A stretch of 64,000 bases of DNA, taken from NCBI GenBank assembly GCA_963757125.1, contig CAVWQP010000009.1:806001-870000 (forward strand), written 5' to 3'. Positions within the stretch are counted from its first letter, which is position 1. Each line of letters starts with the position of its first letter. The notes beneath the pieces are model-generated. The model had not been told where the DNA came from and did no database searches. It saw only the letters and a program-made list of their open reading frames with translations. The stretch comes from CAVVSD01 sp963757125 (GTDB lineage Bacteria > Actinomycetota > Thermoleophilia > Solirubrobacterales > Solirubrobacteraceae). The position numbers and the translations under genes are program-made. This document shows positions 33,808-43,084 of the stretch, in pieces.

Positions 33808-34360
33808 AGAGCCATGGGATCAGCCGCGCCGTGGTGGTGGACCGGTAGGTGCGGTAGGCCTCGCCGAGCACGTGGTCGAGCTCGGCTTCCTCGACGTGGA
33901 TGCGTCGCACGAGCGCCGGCAACAGCAGGACGACGCATACGGCGAGCGACACCCAGGCGCCACGGACCACGCCGAACCCGGCGGCGATCAGCAGCAGCCC
34001 GGCGTAGGACGGGTGGCGAACCCATCGGTATGGGCCTGCGGAGATCACCGTCTGGCCAGGTTCGACCTCGACGGTCGTGCGGAAGTCGCCGCCCAGGGCG
34101 GCGATCGCCCAGGCGCGAAGCGCGAGGCCGAGCCACAGCACGATGAGTCCGGCGGCTTGCGGAGACGCCAACGTCCGCAGCGGCTGCGACGACCGTGCGG
34201 CGACCGCCGTTCCGATCGCCGCTCCCAGCGTGAGCGCGACGAGGATGCGTGTACCGCGATCCCGCTGATGACGACCCTTGCCCCGGAAGCTTTCCCCGAC
34301 CCGCACGCCGAGTTCGAGCAGCGCCCAGGCCGCGAGGGTGACATCAACCACGGGAGACAC
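33803..34360 (-). CDS. Isoprenylcysteine methyltransferase-family (ICMT/PEMT-like) membrane protein
   Basis: 185 residues from GTG 34360, with about four membrane helices. The SAM-binding signature GPYRWVRHPSYAG is followed by the usual helix and the acidic end EEAELDHVLGEAYRTYRSTT. Bacterial members methylate unknown lipids or small hydrophobic molecules. The long N-terminal extension of the open frame lacks membrane character, so I start at GTG 34360. It is convergent with corA. Confidence 0.8.
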   Translation of the reverse strand: MSPVVDVTLAAWALLELGVRVGESFRGKGRHQRDRGTRILVALTLGAAIGTAVAARSSQPLRTLASPQAAGLIVLWLGLALRAWAIAALGGDFRTTVEVEPGQTVISAGPYRWVRHPSYAGLLLIAAGFGVVRGAWVSLAVCVVLLLPALVRRIHVEEAELDHVLGEAYRTYRSTTTARLIPWLW

Positions 34361-34618
34361 GTGTGGTGACGAGTATCCCGGGGCTATCGGCCCTGCTGCC
34401 GCTTTCGCCTGGCAGCGCAAGCGCCGGTCGATCGTGGCGAGGTGCTGGTTTCCAGGCATAGGAGCAGCGGACTCAGAGCAACGGGGCGACACCAAAGGCG
34501 ATCGTCTCTTAGAACGCTGCCACATTCACCGCGAGTAACGACGAGCACCGAACCAGCGTTGGCGTGCGTCGAGGCGCGGACTCGCAGTCGGGCAGCGGCC
34601 CGGGCGTATGCCGGCTGC

Positions 34619-34928
34619 GTGCGCCCGGCAGCCCGCGCGCTCTTGGTCGTGCTTCTCATCGCGCGCGTGGGAGCGGGGGCGTATCACCCGGGACGCGCCT
34701 CCATCGACGAGAGCCCCGCGCGGGTCCCAAACGGCAGCTTCACCGACGGGTACCGCGTGGGACGCGAGTCTGCGCTCTCGGCTTCGACGGCGGCTGGTCT
34801 ACGGGGAGCCGTACGTCGTGGCGCTGCGCCGCGGAGGCTCCGGGATCAACTACCGCTTCGCCCAACGGGAGCTGATGCTGCCGGGGCACACCTACCGCAC
34901 CTGCGGCCGCGGGATCTGCACCCGCTGA
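34619..34928 (+). pseudogene. Frameshifted gene for a small secreted protein
   Basis: GTG 34619 begins a signal peptide (ARALLVVLLIARVGAGA) and YHPGRASIDESPARVPNGSF. About 50 codons on, near 34775, the plausible frame changes by one base to LVYGEPYVVALRRGGSGINY, ending CGRGICTR with two cysteines. Corrected, it would be a secreted protein of about 103 residues with an unknown role. A base-call error and true inactivation are equally possible. Confidence 0.4.
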
Positions 34929-35174
34929 GTGCCGGGCGGGACCGCGGATCCACTCGGCTCGCCCGCGGTCGACACGGCGCCGGCGGCGACCAGCGAGGCC
35001 GACCCGCCGCTCGATCCTCCTGCGCCCAACTCGGGCGTCCCAGGGATCTAGCGCGCCCTGTAGACCGGGTGAATGGCCGGCCCCGGCGGCCCGCGGTGGT
35101 CGCGCACCGGTTAGCGTCGGCCTGGATCCGGTCATGCCGTTCGCCTCCCCCGAAGCGTCGTCCAGGAGCCGCAC

Positions 35175-37124
35175 ATGAAGCCATACGTCCTCAACAGCCA
35201 TGGCCGCATCGTGCTCCCGTCGAACTTCTTCCCCGAGCTCGACTTCACGGTCCTCGGGAGCCTCGAGCAGCTCGATGCGGTCATCACGCGCGACTTCGAG
35301 GCGAAGGCCCCGACCGGCACCGACATCCTGACGCGCGTGCAGTCGGGTGCGTACGGCACGCGGTACGACCTGCTCCGCGACGTGGCCCTCAACCTGCTCT
35401 GGGTGAACCGCTACGCGATCACGATGTACGAGAAGCGTCCGATGCGATGGCGCGACGTCCCGCGCCGACGCGAGGACGTCTTTCTGCCGGTCCTGACGCC
35501 CTGGGAGGAAGCACACCGCAAGATCGCAGCGGTGGCCGATGCGTACGAGCGCCTCGAGCCGAGGTCGGTCCGCGACGCCGAGGATCACGTGTTCGGCTTG
35601 CTCTTCGAGGTGTTCTCCCACCGCCGGTACCACGCCACCGAGCTGCCTGCCGTCAAGCCGACCGTGGGCGAGATCCTGGCCGACCCCGGTGCCCTGACGC
35701 TGTGCCTCGGTGCCCACGATCCCGACTTCCGAACCTTCTCCCCGGAGGAGATCCAGGACTGCAGCGAGGAGAAGCCCGAGCTCGAGGCCCTGCATCGGCT
35801 GGCGATGGTGCTCCACAACCAGTATCCGTGGGACCGCGCGCAGGCGCGGCTGCACGAGGTCGGCACCCTGAACGACGACGACGTCGTGGTCCTGTTCACG
35901 CCTCGCACCCGCGACGTCGAGGAGTTCCTCCGTCGCGTCCGGCGCGGTGAGCGGCCGCCCGCGCACGCGCTCCCCCCAGGCGAGCCGCGCAGACCCAGCC
36001 GGCCGTACCCGCCGGTGGTGGTTGGTCGGCGGTTCGAGGTGCTGCCGCGGCTGGAGTCGCTGAGCGTCGTCAGGGGCGAGCACGTCTGCACCAACGAGGA
36101 CCTGATCCGCAACGCCGCCTACAACTGGTCGCCGATGACGGCGCAGGACATCCGTCGCAAGACCGGCATCGAGGCGCGTCGCTACACGCAGCGCGGGCTG
36201 CACGAGATCGCGCTGGAGGCCGCCGACGCCGCCCTGCACCACGCCGGCCGTGCAGCCGAGGAGATCGGCGCGGTGATCTTCTGCTCCTGCACGAGCACCG
36301 CGCTCATCCCGTCGGTCGCAACCTGGATATCAGGCCAGCTGGGGATGCTTCAGACCCACGCGTCGTTCGACCTGGTGGCGGCGTGCGCCGGGTTCCCGTA
36401 CGGGCTCGCGGAGGCGGTTCGCCTGCTCCAAGAGGTGCAGCGGCCGGTTCTCGTCGTGTGCGCCGAGAAGTTCTCCGACAAGATCGGCACGGTTCGCACC
36501 TCTCGGATGATCTTCGGCGACGGCGCGGGCGCGATCGTGGTGGCGCCGGCGGACGGCGCGGACAGCGACGTCGAGGTGCTGCAGACCTACGCCAGCGGGC
36601 CGGTCAGCGAGGTGAACTCCATCATCTGGCCCAATCCCGAGTTCGACAACAACATCACGGTGTACGGACCGGAGGTGCGGGCGCTGGCCGGCCGATACCT
36701 CCTGCAGATGATCGACGAGCTGCGCGAACTGCCGCACCCCGACGACGACACGCGAACCCTGCTCGACGCGATCGAGCTCGTGGTGCCGCACCAGGCGAAC
36801 GAGACCATGGTGACCGAGCTGGCCGGCGAGGCCGGCCTGAGCCCCGACCAGCTCTACTTCAACATCAGGCAGGTCGGCAACGTCTCGGCCGCCAGCATCC
36901 CGCTCGCCATCCACGACGCAGTGCGAGACGGCGTCATCGCGCGCCCGACTCGGGTCTTCGCGCCCGGCTTCGGCGCCGGTGCCGTCGCCGGCTTCGCGGT
37001 GCTGCGCGTCGACCCCGCGATCGTCGCTCCTGAGCGGACTGAGCGTAACGGGGTGGTACTGGCGGGGGCAGTCCCGATCTCGGCAACGTCGACGGACGAC
37101 GTACGGGCGGCCTTCGGCGACTGA
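35175..37124 (+). CDS. Ketoacyl synthase III-type condensing enzyme with a 300-residue N-terminal extension
   Basis: 649 residues from ATG 35175 (AGGAG site). Residues 1-290 contain no domain I recognise; the segment is charged, lacks membrane helices, and has several acidic stretches (PEEIQDCSEEKPELEALHRL). From about residue 300 a complete FabH-like thiolase fold follows. Its triad is Cys404 (VAACAGFPYG), His539 (VVPHQANETM) and Asn569 (VGNVSAASIP); IFGDGAGAIVV is also conserved. It condenses an acyl-CoA or acyl-ACP with malonyl-ACP or a related nucleophile. No acyl carrier or reductase gene is adjacent. The extension may bind a partner or select substrate (inference). Confidence 0.82.
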   Translation: MKPYVLNSHGRIVLPSNFFPELDFTVLGSLEQLDAVITRDFEAKAPTGTDILTRVQSGAYGTRYDLLRDVALNLLWVNRYAITMYEKRPMRWRDVPRRREDVFLPVLTPWEEAHRKIAAVADAYERLEPRSVRDAEDHVFGLLFEVFSHRRYHATELPAVKPTVGEILADPGALTLCLGAHDPDFRTFSPEEIQDCSEEKPELEALHRLAMVLHNQYPWDRAQARLHEVGTLNDDDVVVLFTPRTRDVEEFLRRVRRGERPPAHALPPGEPRRPSRPYPPVVVGRRFEVLPRLESLSVVRGEHVCTNEDLIRNAAYNWSPMTAQDIRRKTGIEARRYTQRGLHEIALEAADAALHHAGRAAEEIGAVIFCSCTSTALIPSVATWISGQLGMLQTHASFDLVAACAGFPYGLAEAVRLLQEVQRPVLVVCAEKFSDKIGTVRTSRMIFGDGAGAIVVAPADGADSDVEVLQTYASGPVSEVNSIIWPNPEFDNNITVYGPEVRALAGRYLLQMIDELRELPHPDDDTRTLLDAIELVVPHQANETMVTELAGEAGLSPDQLYFNIRQVGNVSAASIPLAIHDAVRDGVIARPTRVFAPGFGAGAVAGFAVLRVDPAIVAPERTERNGVVLAGAVPISATSTDDVRAAFGD

Positions 37125-37461
37125 CGCGCCAGCCTCCTCGCTGGTGTGCTCGACGGCTCTTCCGTCGCTATGACGAGGCTCTGGTGGGGTCGCCGTAGCG
37201 GGTGGACCTGGCGGTGCTCGGCGCAACGGCGCTCAGCAGAAGCGGTGAAGTGGCCTGGACCCCCCTTGAACTCCCCGGTCTGCCGCTGGCCGGTCGCGGA
37301 CCGGCGAGGCGCCGGCGCGCCCCGACAGGCGCTTCCGGTTCTCGAAGGCGCGGTCAAGGGCGTTTCGGCTGCTCTGATGCGGGCGTCGGCGGATGACGGT
37401 GGTCTGACTCCGTCGACCACAGGCGGGTAGGCTCGCGCGGAAACCACCGGAAGGAGATGGC
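37125..37461. other. Non-coding stretch
   Basis: I see no gene or clear structure apart from the ribosome site of the next gene. Confidence 0.4.
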
Positions 37462-37653
37462 ATGACCTTCCAGCCCGGAGACCGCGTCCGGGCCGAGTCC
37501 GAATCGACCGAGCGGCCCGCGCGGTTGGGAACCGTGCAGGAGGTCCTCCACGAGGACCCTGGCGCTCGGTACCGCATCGAGTGGGACGACGGACACACGA
37601 GCGTCTACACCCCCGCCGCTGGCGCGCTGCAGCCCGCACAACACTCGGCCTGA
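37462..37653 (+). CDS. DUF1918 small SH3-like protein
   Basis: 63 residues behind GGAAGGAG. It contains FQPGDRVRAES and RYRIEWDDGHTSVYTPAAGA, the signature of DUF1918, a short beta-barrel family abundant in Actinobacteria and of unknown function. It is monocistronic. A broken second copy lies at 42.1 kb. Confidence 0.85.
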   Translation: MTFQPGDRVRAESESTERPARLGTVQEVLHEDPGARYRIEWDDGHTSVYTPAAGALQPAQHSA

Positions 37654-38397
37654 CCCACGACCGGCGAACCGCACGCCCCGAGCCACGGCGCCACCAGCCG
37701 GGGCTAGCGGCACGCGGCCGCCCGCGATGCGGCGCACCACGGGCCCGTGCGCCACCATCAGCCCCGGATGGCCAGCGCCGTGTCCGCGATGTAGTCACCC
37801 TCGGCCATCCACATCCCGGCGTGTTGTTGCGACACCCTCGGTCAGCATCCGCTCCCGCGGCGGGCCGAGCGACTCGTATCAGCGTGACTAGCTCCGAGGC
37901 GTCGATCTAGCCGTCGGTGACCCACGAGCGGACGCAGGCGCAGCCGACCCGTCACCGCGACCGGGTTGCTCCACTCGACGTCGCCCCGCTCCCTATGCAA
38001 AGGCATCGGAACATTCGTGCCACACCGCTGGATGGCGTCAAGGTTCTCCGTCAGCAGGCGGGTGAACACGAAGCGCCGCATCTCACCGTGGGGCACGACG
38101 TCCACCCGCAGGCCTCCTTCATCGCGATGACGTGATCGACGGCGGTGCTCGATCCCCTCAGCCCGGAACGCAACCCCATCGCGGCTCGTCCTGTGCTCGA
38201 GACCCACGCCAGACGTACCTGCCCCGTCCTGGACTCGCCAGAGTTTGCGGCGTCGAGTCGGCCCGAGCGTGGACGGGCCGCACGGACGCCGCGGCCGGCT
38301 ACGCCGATCGACATGCGCGATCGCCGGAGTGTGCTTGCGGCGCCCCCGTGCGGCCTGAGAGATTGGGCGCGTACTCCCCGATCGACTGGAGGACACC
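37654..38397. other. Degenerate stretch with possible gene scraps
   Basis: Short minus-strand segments look protein-like but are cut by stops and frame changes: GMWMAEGDYIADTALAIRG (about 37757-37815) and LRVDVVPHGEMRRFVFTRLL followed by TENLDAIQRCGTNVP (about 37990-38130). I cannot assign a family; no intact gene is present. Confidence 0.35.
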
Positions 38398-38700
38398 ATG
38401 TTTCTGCGCATCTCGTGGGGGGCCCTGAAGCCCGGCACGTGGGAGGACTACGAGGCGACGCATCAGCGGGTGGTTCCCGGGATCGGCGAGGTGGAGGGAC
38501 TTCGCGGCCGGATCGTCGCCCGCGACGTCGACCGCCCAGACACCGGCTACAGCATCAGCCTCTGGGACAGCCTGGAGGAGATGCAGAGCTACGAGCAGGG
38601 GCCGCTGGCCGCGGTGATGTCCGAGCTGGAGCCCTACTTCGGTGGGGAGTTCGCCACCCAGCGCTGCCAGCTGCGCCGCCGCGAGGGATTCGGCGACTGA
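38398..38700 (+). CDS. ABM-fold (antibiotic biosynthesis monooxygenase-like) protein
   Basis: 100 residues from ATG 38398 behind TGGAGG. The sequence MFLRISWGALKPGTWEDYEA, then GLRGRIVARDVDRPDTGYSI and SLWDSLEEMQSYEQG, gives the dimeric ferredoxin-like ABM pattern (strand, helix, strands, W-D helix). Members include quinol monooxygenases and heme-degrading or non-enzymatic proteins; no haem ligand stands out. It appears intact and monocistronic. Confidence 0.72.
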   Translation: MFLRISWGALKPGTWEDYEATHQRVVPGIGEVEGLRGRIVARDVDRPDTGYSISLWDSLEEMQSYEQGPLAAVMSELEPYFGGEFATQRCQLRRREGFGD

Positions 38701-38982
38701 GCCGAGAGACGCCGCGATCCTCAGGTCGGCGCGGGTTCGGCTCAAGCCCTCTCCTCGAGCTCCTTGACGTGGCGCCTGTAAACCGTGAGCTGCTCGGCGG
38801 AATCCAATAGGACCGGCTGAGGCCCCGCAACTCATCGCAGGTCGATCACGACCCCTCGCCGGCATCGCCGACCGACGCCTGACACCTCGCCGACCGCGCA
38901 CCAAGGACAACGCTCGTGCGCCGTGCGTGAGCCCTCATCTGAGAGAGTCTCTGCGTCCGCCGATCGATCCAAGGACCGTCAC

Positions 38983-39198
38983 ATGGCCGAGAGCGTCTAC
39001 CGCGTCACCGAAGTCATCGGAGTGAGCAGCGAATCCTGGGAAGCTGCCGCGCGCAGCGCCGTGGAGACCGCGGCGCGGACCGTGCGCGAGCTCCGCGTCG
39101 CCGAAGTCATCCGGCAGGACCTCACGGTCGAGGACGGAGGCGTCGTGAACTACCGCGTGCGCCTCGGAATCTCCTTCAAATACGACTCCGGCGACTGA
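38983..39198 (+). CDS. Dodecin (flavin-storage protein)
   Basis: 71 residues. VYRVTEVIGVSSESWEAAAR, AVETAARTVRELRVAEV and YRVRLGISFKYD match the dodecin fold, a strand-helix-strand-strand unit that assembles into a 12-mer binding flavin dimers. The tryptophan in SSESWEAA is the conserved flavin-stacking residue. A weak AAGGA site precedes ATG 38983. Confidence 0.92.
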   Translation: MAESVYRVTEVIGVSSESWEAAARSAVETAARTVRELRVAEVIRQDLTVEDGGVVNYRVRLGISFKYDSGD

Positions 39199-39377
39199 GC
39201 CTGGAGCCGCGACGCAGCGCGGGCGCACGCCAGCTGCGCTCGCGCTCTACGGTAGAGGAAGACAACGAAGAGTGCTGTGAGTTGTGCCCAGAATGATGCC
39301 CTCATTGATGCCTCGGATGCCGGGCGCCCCTGCAGTCAGCGTCAGCTGCAATCGCGCATCCTGGGCGCTGCCACGTC

Positions 39378-39886
39378 TCAGCCTTCTAGCCTGCCCCAAC
39401 CCTGAATCAGGGTGAACGTAGTGCCCCATCTGCCCGGCTCGGCCAACTCACGCTCGGCTTCGCGGCGTGGTGAGGCAAGCTCCTCCTCGCTCAACCTCGC
39501 GCGCAGCCGCGACTCCAGCGCGACACTGAACGAAGCGGGAGACGCAGATAGGGATGGCCTGGCTTGAGCGCGATCACGTGCGCGTCGATCTCTGGCTCCT
39601 CGACACCAATTCCGCGGAGCAGTTCGGGAAGTCCGCGCCCCGCCTCGCCGCCTAGGGCGGCGAAGATCGCGGACAGCAATCGGATCAGTGGCTCGGCTGC
39701 GGGGGCAGTGGGATTGAAGTGCCACGAGCCCAGGTCCCACTCCTCGAGAACCAGTGCGCCACCGGGCTTGATCAACCGTCGGCACGAGGCGACCTGCTAA
39801 CGGCCGCGTCCGAGCGGGGCAACCTGGTAACGGGCATGGATGAGATCGAATGATCGCGGCTCGAGCCTGCTCTCAAACAGATCGGG
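39378..39886 (-). pseudogene. Broken SAM-dependent methyltransferase
   Basis: Three consecutive minus-strand pieces in different frames reconstruct the C-terminal half of one enzyme: FDLIHARYQVAPLGR; then LIKPGGALVLEEWDLGSWHF and IGVEEPEIDAHVIALKPGHP; then VALESRLRARLSEEELASP and TTFTLIQGWGRL at the end. LIKPGGALVLEE is the post-III strand of class I methyltransferases. The N-terminal SAM motif is missing; sequence upstream of 39886 is integrase, so the 5' half was lost at that junction. Confidence 0.65.
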
Positions 39887-39899
39887 GCCACAGCCGCCC

Positions 39900-40085
39900 C
39901 TAGCGCTCGCCCGATACCCCGAACCCTCGCGTCGTGCCGTTTCGCGCATCGAGCGTCGGCTCATCCGCGAACGCCTGGTTGACCATGTCGACCTCGTGCG
40001 CCGACGGTGCGTAGTGCGCATAGATCTGCGTGGTCTTCGCATCGGCATGGCCGAGGAACTCCTGCAGCGCCCGTAGCGGCTGACC
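39900..40085 (-). pseudogene. C-terminal remnant of a tyrosine recombinase/phage integrase
   Basis: The minus frame reads RALQEFLGHADAKTTQIYAH and then YAPSAHEVDMVNQAFADEPT before a stop at 39902-39900. LGHADAKTTQIYAHY carries the conserved His and the catalytic Tyr of the family. No upstream catalytic Arg domain is present. It abuts the truncated methyltransferase, marking a deletion junction in a former mobile element. Confidence 0.75.
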
Positions 40086-40479
40086 GGTTGCCGCTCAACC
40101 TGCCCACGCGCGCCGACGTCGATGAGCCCCGCTTCGCGCTCGGGAGCAGCGGCCCGGACGGACCGCCACCCGGCCTGCTGCGGCTCGACCCGAGCAGCCC
40201 TGTCCTCGCGGTGCGCTAGCACCCACCCGAGCACCAGCTCCCGAAGCGGTCACCTTCTCCGGAATACCGGAAGAGCCGCCTGGCGCTGCCGCCTGCTTGA
40301 GGTACCGGCGTAGGGGGACTATGGCTTCTCGTCCATAGCGACACTGGGCATCGTCCGGCTCGGTGCTACCGCATCTGCCTCGAAGCGGCAGTGAGGCCCG
40401 GTCGTACCGACGCCGCGCGACCACCCCTCATGGGCATGTCGGCCATCGCCGCCGCGAACTCCGGCCGAGACTGGATTGT
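40086..40479. other. Gene-free stretch holding an interspersed repeat
   Basis: I see no intact gene. A plus-strand piece ending LLRLDPSSPVLAVR (stop near 40219) could be a gene tail but is too short to name. The repeat at 40324-40408 is the main feature. Confidence 0.4.
40324..40408. repeat. Interspersed repeat, copy 3
   Basis: It is collinear with 33725-33807: GCTTCTCGTCCA at the start, CGGTGCT and the core TCTGCCTCGAAGCGGCAG (40374-40391). Confidence 0.65.
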
Positions 40480-41499
40480 CTACGCGCTCTCGCGGCGTGC
40501 CCGAGCGACGGCCTCGACGGCGGTGCGCACGCCGAGTTTGGCTTCCACGTGCGAGAGCCGCTCCCGGACGGCGTGAAGGCTGAGAAACAGCTCCCACGCG
40601 ATGGCCGCCTCGTCCTCCATCGCCGACGCAGCGCGCAGCACTTCGGTCTCGCGCGGGGTCAGGCCGAGGCGATCGAGGGCGTCCTTGCGGAAGCGGGCGA
40701 CCTCCTCCTCGAGCAGCAGCGCATGCGGGTCTCCGGGCAGCAGACGTACGACGAGGCGCCGGCCATCGCGCACGCTGGCCAGCGGCGGGCGCGGAGGGAG
40801 CGCCAGCCACGCGGCGACCGGCCTCGGTAGCCAGCCCGGGTGCTCGGCCGGCCCAAAGTGCTCGGCGAGCCAGCGCTCGGCATCCAAGCTCGACTGCTCG
40901 ATCTCGCCGCAGCGGTCAAGCAGCACAACGGCCGTCCCCGACGGCGGATCGGCGGCGAGCGCACGGACCAGGCGGCCGTGCGCCTCCGCGGCCCGCAACG
41001 CGTCCTCGAGGCTGGGGCTCACGAGATCCAGTACATCGCGGTCGCGCTCGGAGAACTCGCGGTCGGTGCGACCGAACCCGGCGACGACCGCCTCGCGACG
41101 CTCAGTGCGGACGCCGACCGCGATGGCGTACTCGACGCCGGATCGGTGCAGCAGGTCGCCGTACAGCTCGCTGCGCGACAGCAGGCGGGGCTCGACGGCC
41201 TCTGAGAGACGCAGCGCCGAACGCCGACGGGCGGCATGAGCAGCCAGCAGCGGGTGACCCGCCGCGTCGGTCACGGTCGCCGCGAACGCGCCGGGCGGCT
41301 CGGCCTCGGCCGGCAGCGCCTCGTGATCAACCGCGCCCGTCGCGAGCTCGACGCGGTCCCACGTGAGCACATCCGCGGGCACGAGCTCACAGAGCCCCCC
41401 GAGCGCCAGCTGACGCAACTCCGTCATCGTCCGCACATCGACGAGCGCCCGGGCGAACCCGTGCGCGGCATCCACGTCCGTGTCGGCCAGCCACGGCAT
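40480..41499 (-). CDS. LuxR-family transcriptional regulator
   Basis: 339 residues from ATG 41499. The C-terminal HTH is LGLTPRETEVLRAASAMEDE, then LSLHAVRERLSHVEAKLGVR. The preceding 250 residues look like a GAF-type sensor (region around RRSALRLSEAVEPRLLSRSE and EYAIAVGVRTERREAVVAGF). The open frame continues upstream, but a separate small gene ends at 41504, so I use the internal ATG 5 bp after it. The signal is unknown. Confidence 0.75.
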   Translation of the reverse strand: MPWLADTDVDAAHGFARALVDVRTMTELRQLALGGLCELVPADVLTWDRVELATGAVDHEALPAEAEPPGAFAATVTDAAGHPLLAAHAARRRSALRLSEAVEPRLLSRSELYGDLLHRSGVEYAIAVGVRTERREAVVAGFGRTDREFSERDRDVLDLVSPSLEDALRAAEAHGRLVRALAADPPSGTAVVLLDRCGEIEQSSLDAERWLAEHFGPAEHPGWLPRPVAAWLALPPRPPLASVRDGRRLVVRLLPGDPHALLLEEEVARFRKDALDRLGLTPRETEVLRAASAMEDEAAIAWELFLSLHAVRERLSHVEAKLGVRTAVEAVARARRESA

Positions 41500-41503
41500 G
41501 GCG

Positions 41504-41788
41504 TCAGCCGCGACGAGACACTTCGCCGTGCCCTCTCCCGAACTGGCGGGTCGCGCTCCGGCGGGCGGCTTCGGCGCCGTCGCGTTCCTCTTCCGCATGG
41601 CGCCGCTCCGTATTCGCCGAACGGTGGGCACCGTAGCGATCCAAGAGCACAGCGTGCTGGTCGTAACGTTCTGCGCAGCGATCGTGCGTCCTAGCTGCTC
41701 GCTCGCGCGCCTGGGCAGACTGCTGCTCGGCGAGCGCGCCGCGGTCCTGTGGGCCGTGCCGCGGCTCCCGGTAGTCCTGGGTGGCCAT
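41504..41788 (-). CDS. Small charged hypothetical protein
   Basis: 94 residues from ATG 41788 with a weak GAGG site. It is strongly hydrophilic and helical: MATQDYREPRHGPQDRGALA, then QQSAQARERAARTHDRCAER and RRHAEEERDGAEAARRSAT. Arg/Glu/Ala-rich proteins of this kind are frequent in actinobacteria. It lies directly before the LuxR gene and is probably translated with it. No function can be given. Confidence 0.55.
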   Translation of the reverse strand: MATQDYREPRHGPQDRGALAEQQSAQARERAARTHDRCAERYDQHAVLLDRYGAHRSANTERRHAEEERDGAEAARRSATRQFGRGHGEVSRRG

Positions 41789-42082
41789 GCTGCAGGACCT
41801 CGCTTCCCCGCCGCCCGTTCGTTGAATGGGCCGCGCAAGGCGACAGAACGGCGTAAGGCAAACTTGACGCGGCCGGATCCAGTGTACGCCCTTGGGGCGG
41901 GCCGCATAGGGCGGTCGACCAGCGCGGCGACTGCTCGAGACGCAAGCCGACGCGCTAGGCCGGTTTCGCCACGCCGCGCGCGTCTCCGAGCGACGGGCGC
42001 CGACGCGGCGCGCCAACACGACCGTTCGTCCGCGAGCCCCGATCGCTGCCGGGGCTCAGTGTGCGGATCGATCGCTCGTGCG
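41789..42082. other. Non-coding stretch
   Basis: I see no gene here. Confidence 0.4.
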
Positions 42083-42200
42083 TCACCCCGCCCGCTTGGC
42101 AGTCTCGGGCGCCAGCTGGAGCGCGCCGGTCGCCGGCGTGTAGGAACTCGTCCGCCCGTCGTCCCACTCGATGCGGTAGCGGGCACGCTGCCGACCAGAG
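42083..42200 (-). pseudogene. 3' remnant of a second DUF1918 gene
   Basis: The minus frame contains ARYRIEWDDGRTSSYTPATG and ALQLAPETAKRAG before a stop, nearly identical to the C-terminal half of the intact protein at 37462-37653. The N-terminal PGDRV half is absent. Confidence 0.7.
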
Positions 42201-42530
42201 AGCTTGAGCTTCGGCTGCGCCAAGCGTCGCTGTCGCGGCCCGGCTCCGCTCTGAGGCTCCGCGAGCGCAAGCGTGGCTCGTGGGGAAGCGGCCCTCACCA
42301 TCGTCCCTGGGCATCCGGTCCGCCGCGATCATGACCTGCCGACCTGGATCGCGACGGAGGGACGTCGCAGCGCGAGGCGCTCCTTGCGCTCTGGGATCTC
42401 ATCGACAACGACCGGAGTGCGAGCAGCTGCGCTGTGTTCGCGATGGCTAAGCACGCCGGCGGCACCGCGCGCGACGTGGTGCAGCACCTCGATGTGACCC
42501 TGCGACAGGACGAACACCAGTTCGGTGTTG
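42201..42530. other. Stretch with a possible short coding fragment
   Basis: A plus-strand segment (about 42355-42540) reads REALLALWDLIDNDRSASS, then AMAKHAGGTARDVVQHLDVT. It looks protein-like but has no credible start and no family I recognise. Confidence 0.25.
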
Positions 42531-43084
42531 TCATGCGACGGCCTCGAACGAGCCGTGACGCTCGGCCGTCTCGTGCAACAGCTCTGCCAGCGAGGCGACG
42601 TCCGTCTCAGTCCTCCCATTCCCGGCCGGGGAGCCGGGTCGTGACCTCTTGGAGCAGCCAGCCCGTTGCCATCCGGATCGCTGAACGACGCGAGCGCGAA
42701 GTACGAGCGCCCCGGTACCGACTCGAAGCCCGGGGGCCGCTGCTCGAAGACCTCGCTGACGTCCACGCCGCGGCTGATGAGATCGGCCCGGGCGGCGTCG
42801 ATGTCTTCGACCACCAGCTCCAAACCCTGAAGGGAGCCAGGCTCGGCTGTGGTGATGCCCGTGCCGAAGTGGATCGAGCACTGCGAGCGGGGCGGCGTGA
42901 ACTGCAACGCCCGGAAGTCGTCGCCGGCGGCCAGGTCTGCGTCCAGCCGCCATCCGAGGCTCTGGTAGAAACTCTTTGCCCGATCGACATCGGAGACGGG
43001 CAACGTCACCACCTCGAGCTTCATGTCGATCGCCCCGACTTCCGGGACCTCCGTCGAGGTACCGGTGCTGTCGCCAGTGCTCAT
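42531..43084 (-). pseudogene. Frameshifted VOC/glyoxalase-family protein
   Basis: ATG 43084 begins a VOC protein: MKLEVVTLPVSDVDRAKSFY, then GWRLDADLAAGDDFRALQFT and GLELVVEDIDAARADLISRG, up to SFSDPDGNG. There an extra base near 42661 breaks the frame; skipping it restores WLLQEVTTRLPGREWED. A further shift would add the usual C-terminal helix (ASLAELLHETAERHGSFEAV) ending at 42531. Metal-binding positions are otherwise intact. Decay and sequencing error cannot be separated. Confidence 0.65.

Noticed and set aside
42355..42540. Possible short gene on the plus strand
   Set aside because: Protein-like stretch but no start codon, ribosome site or family match.
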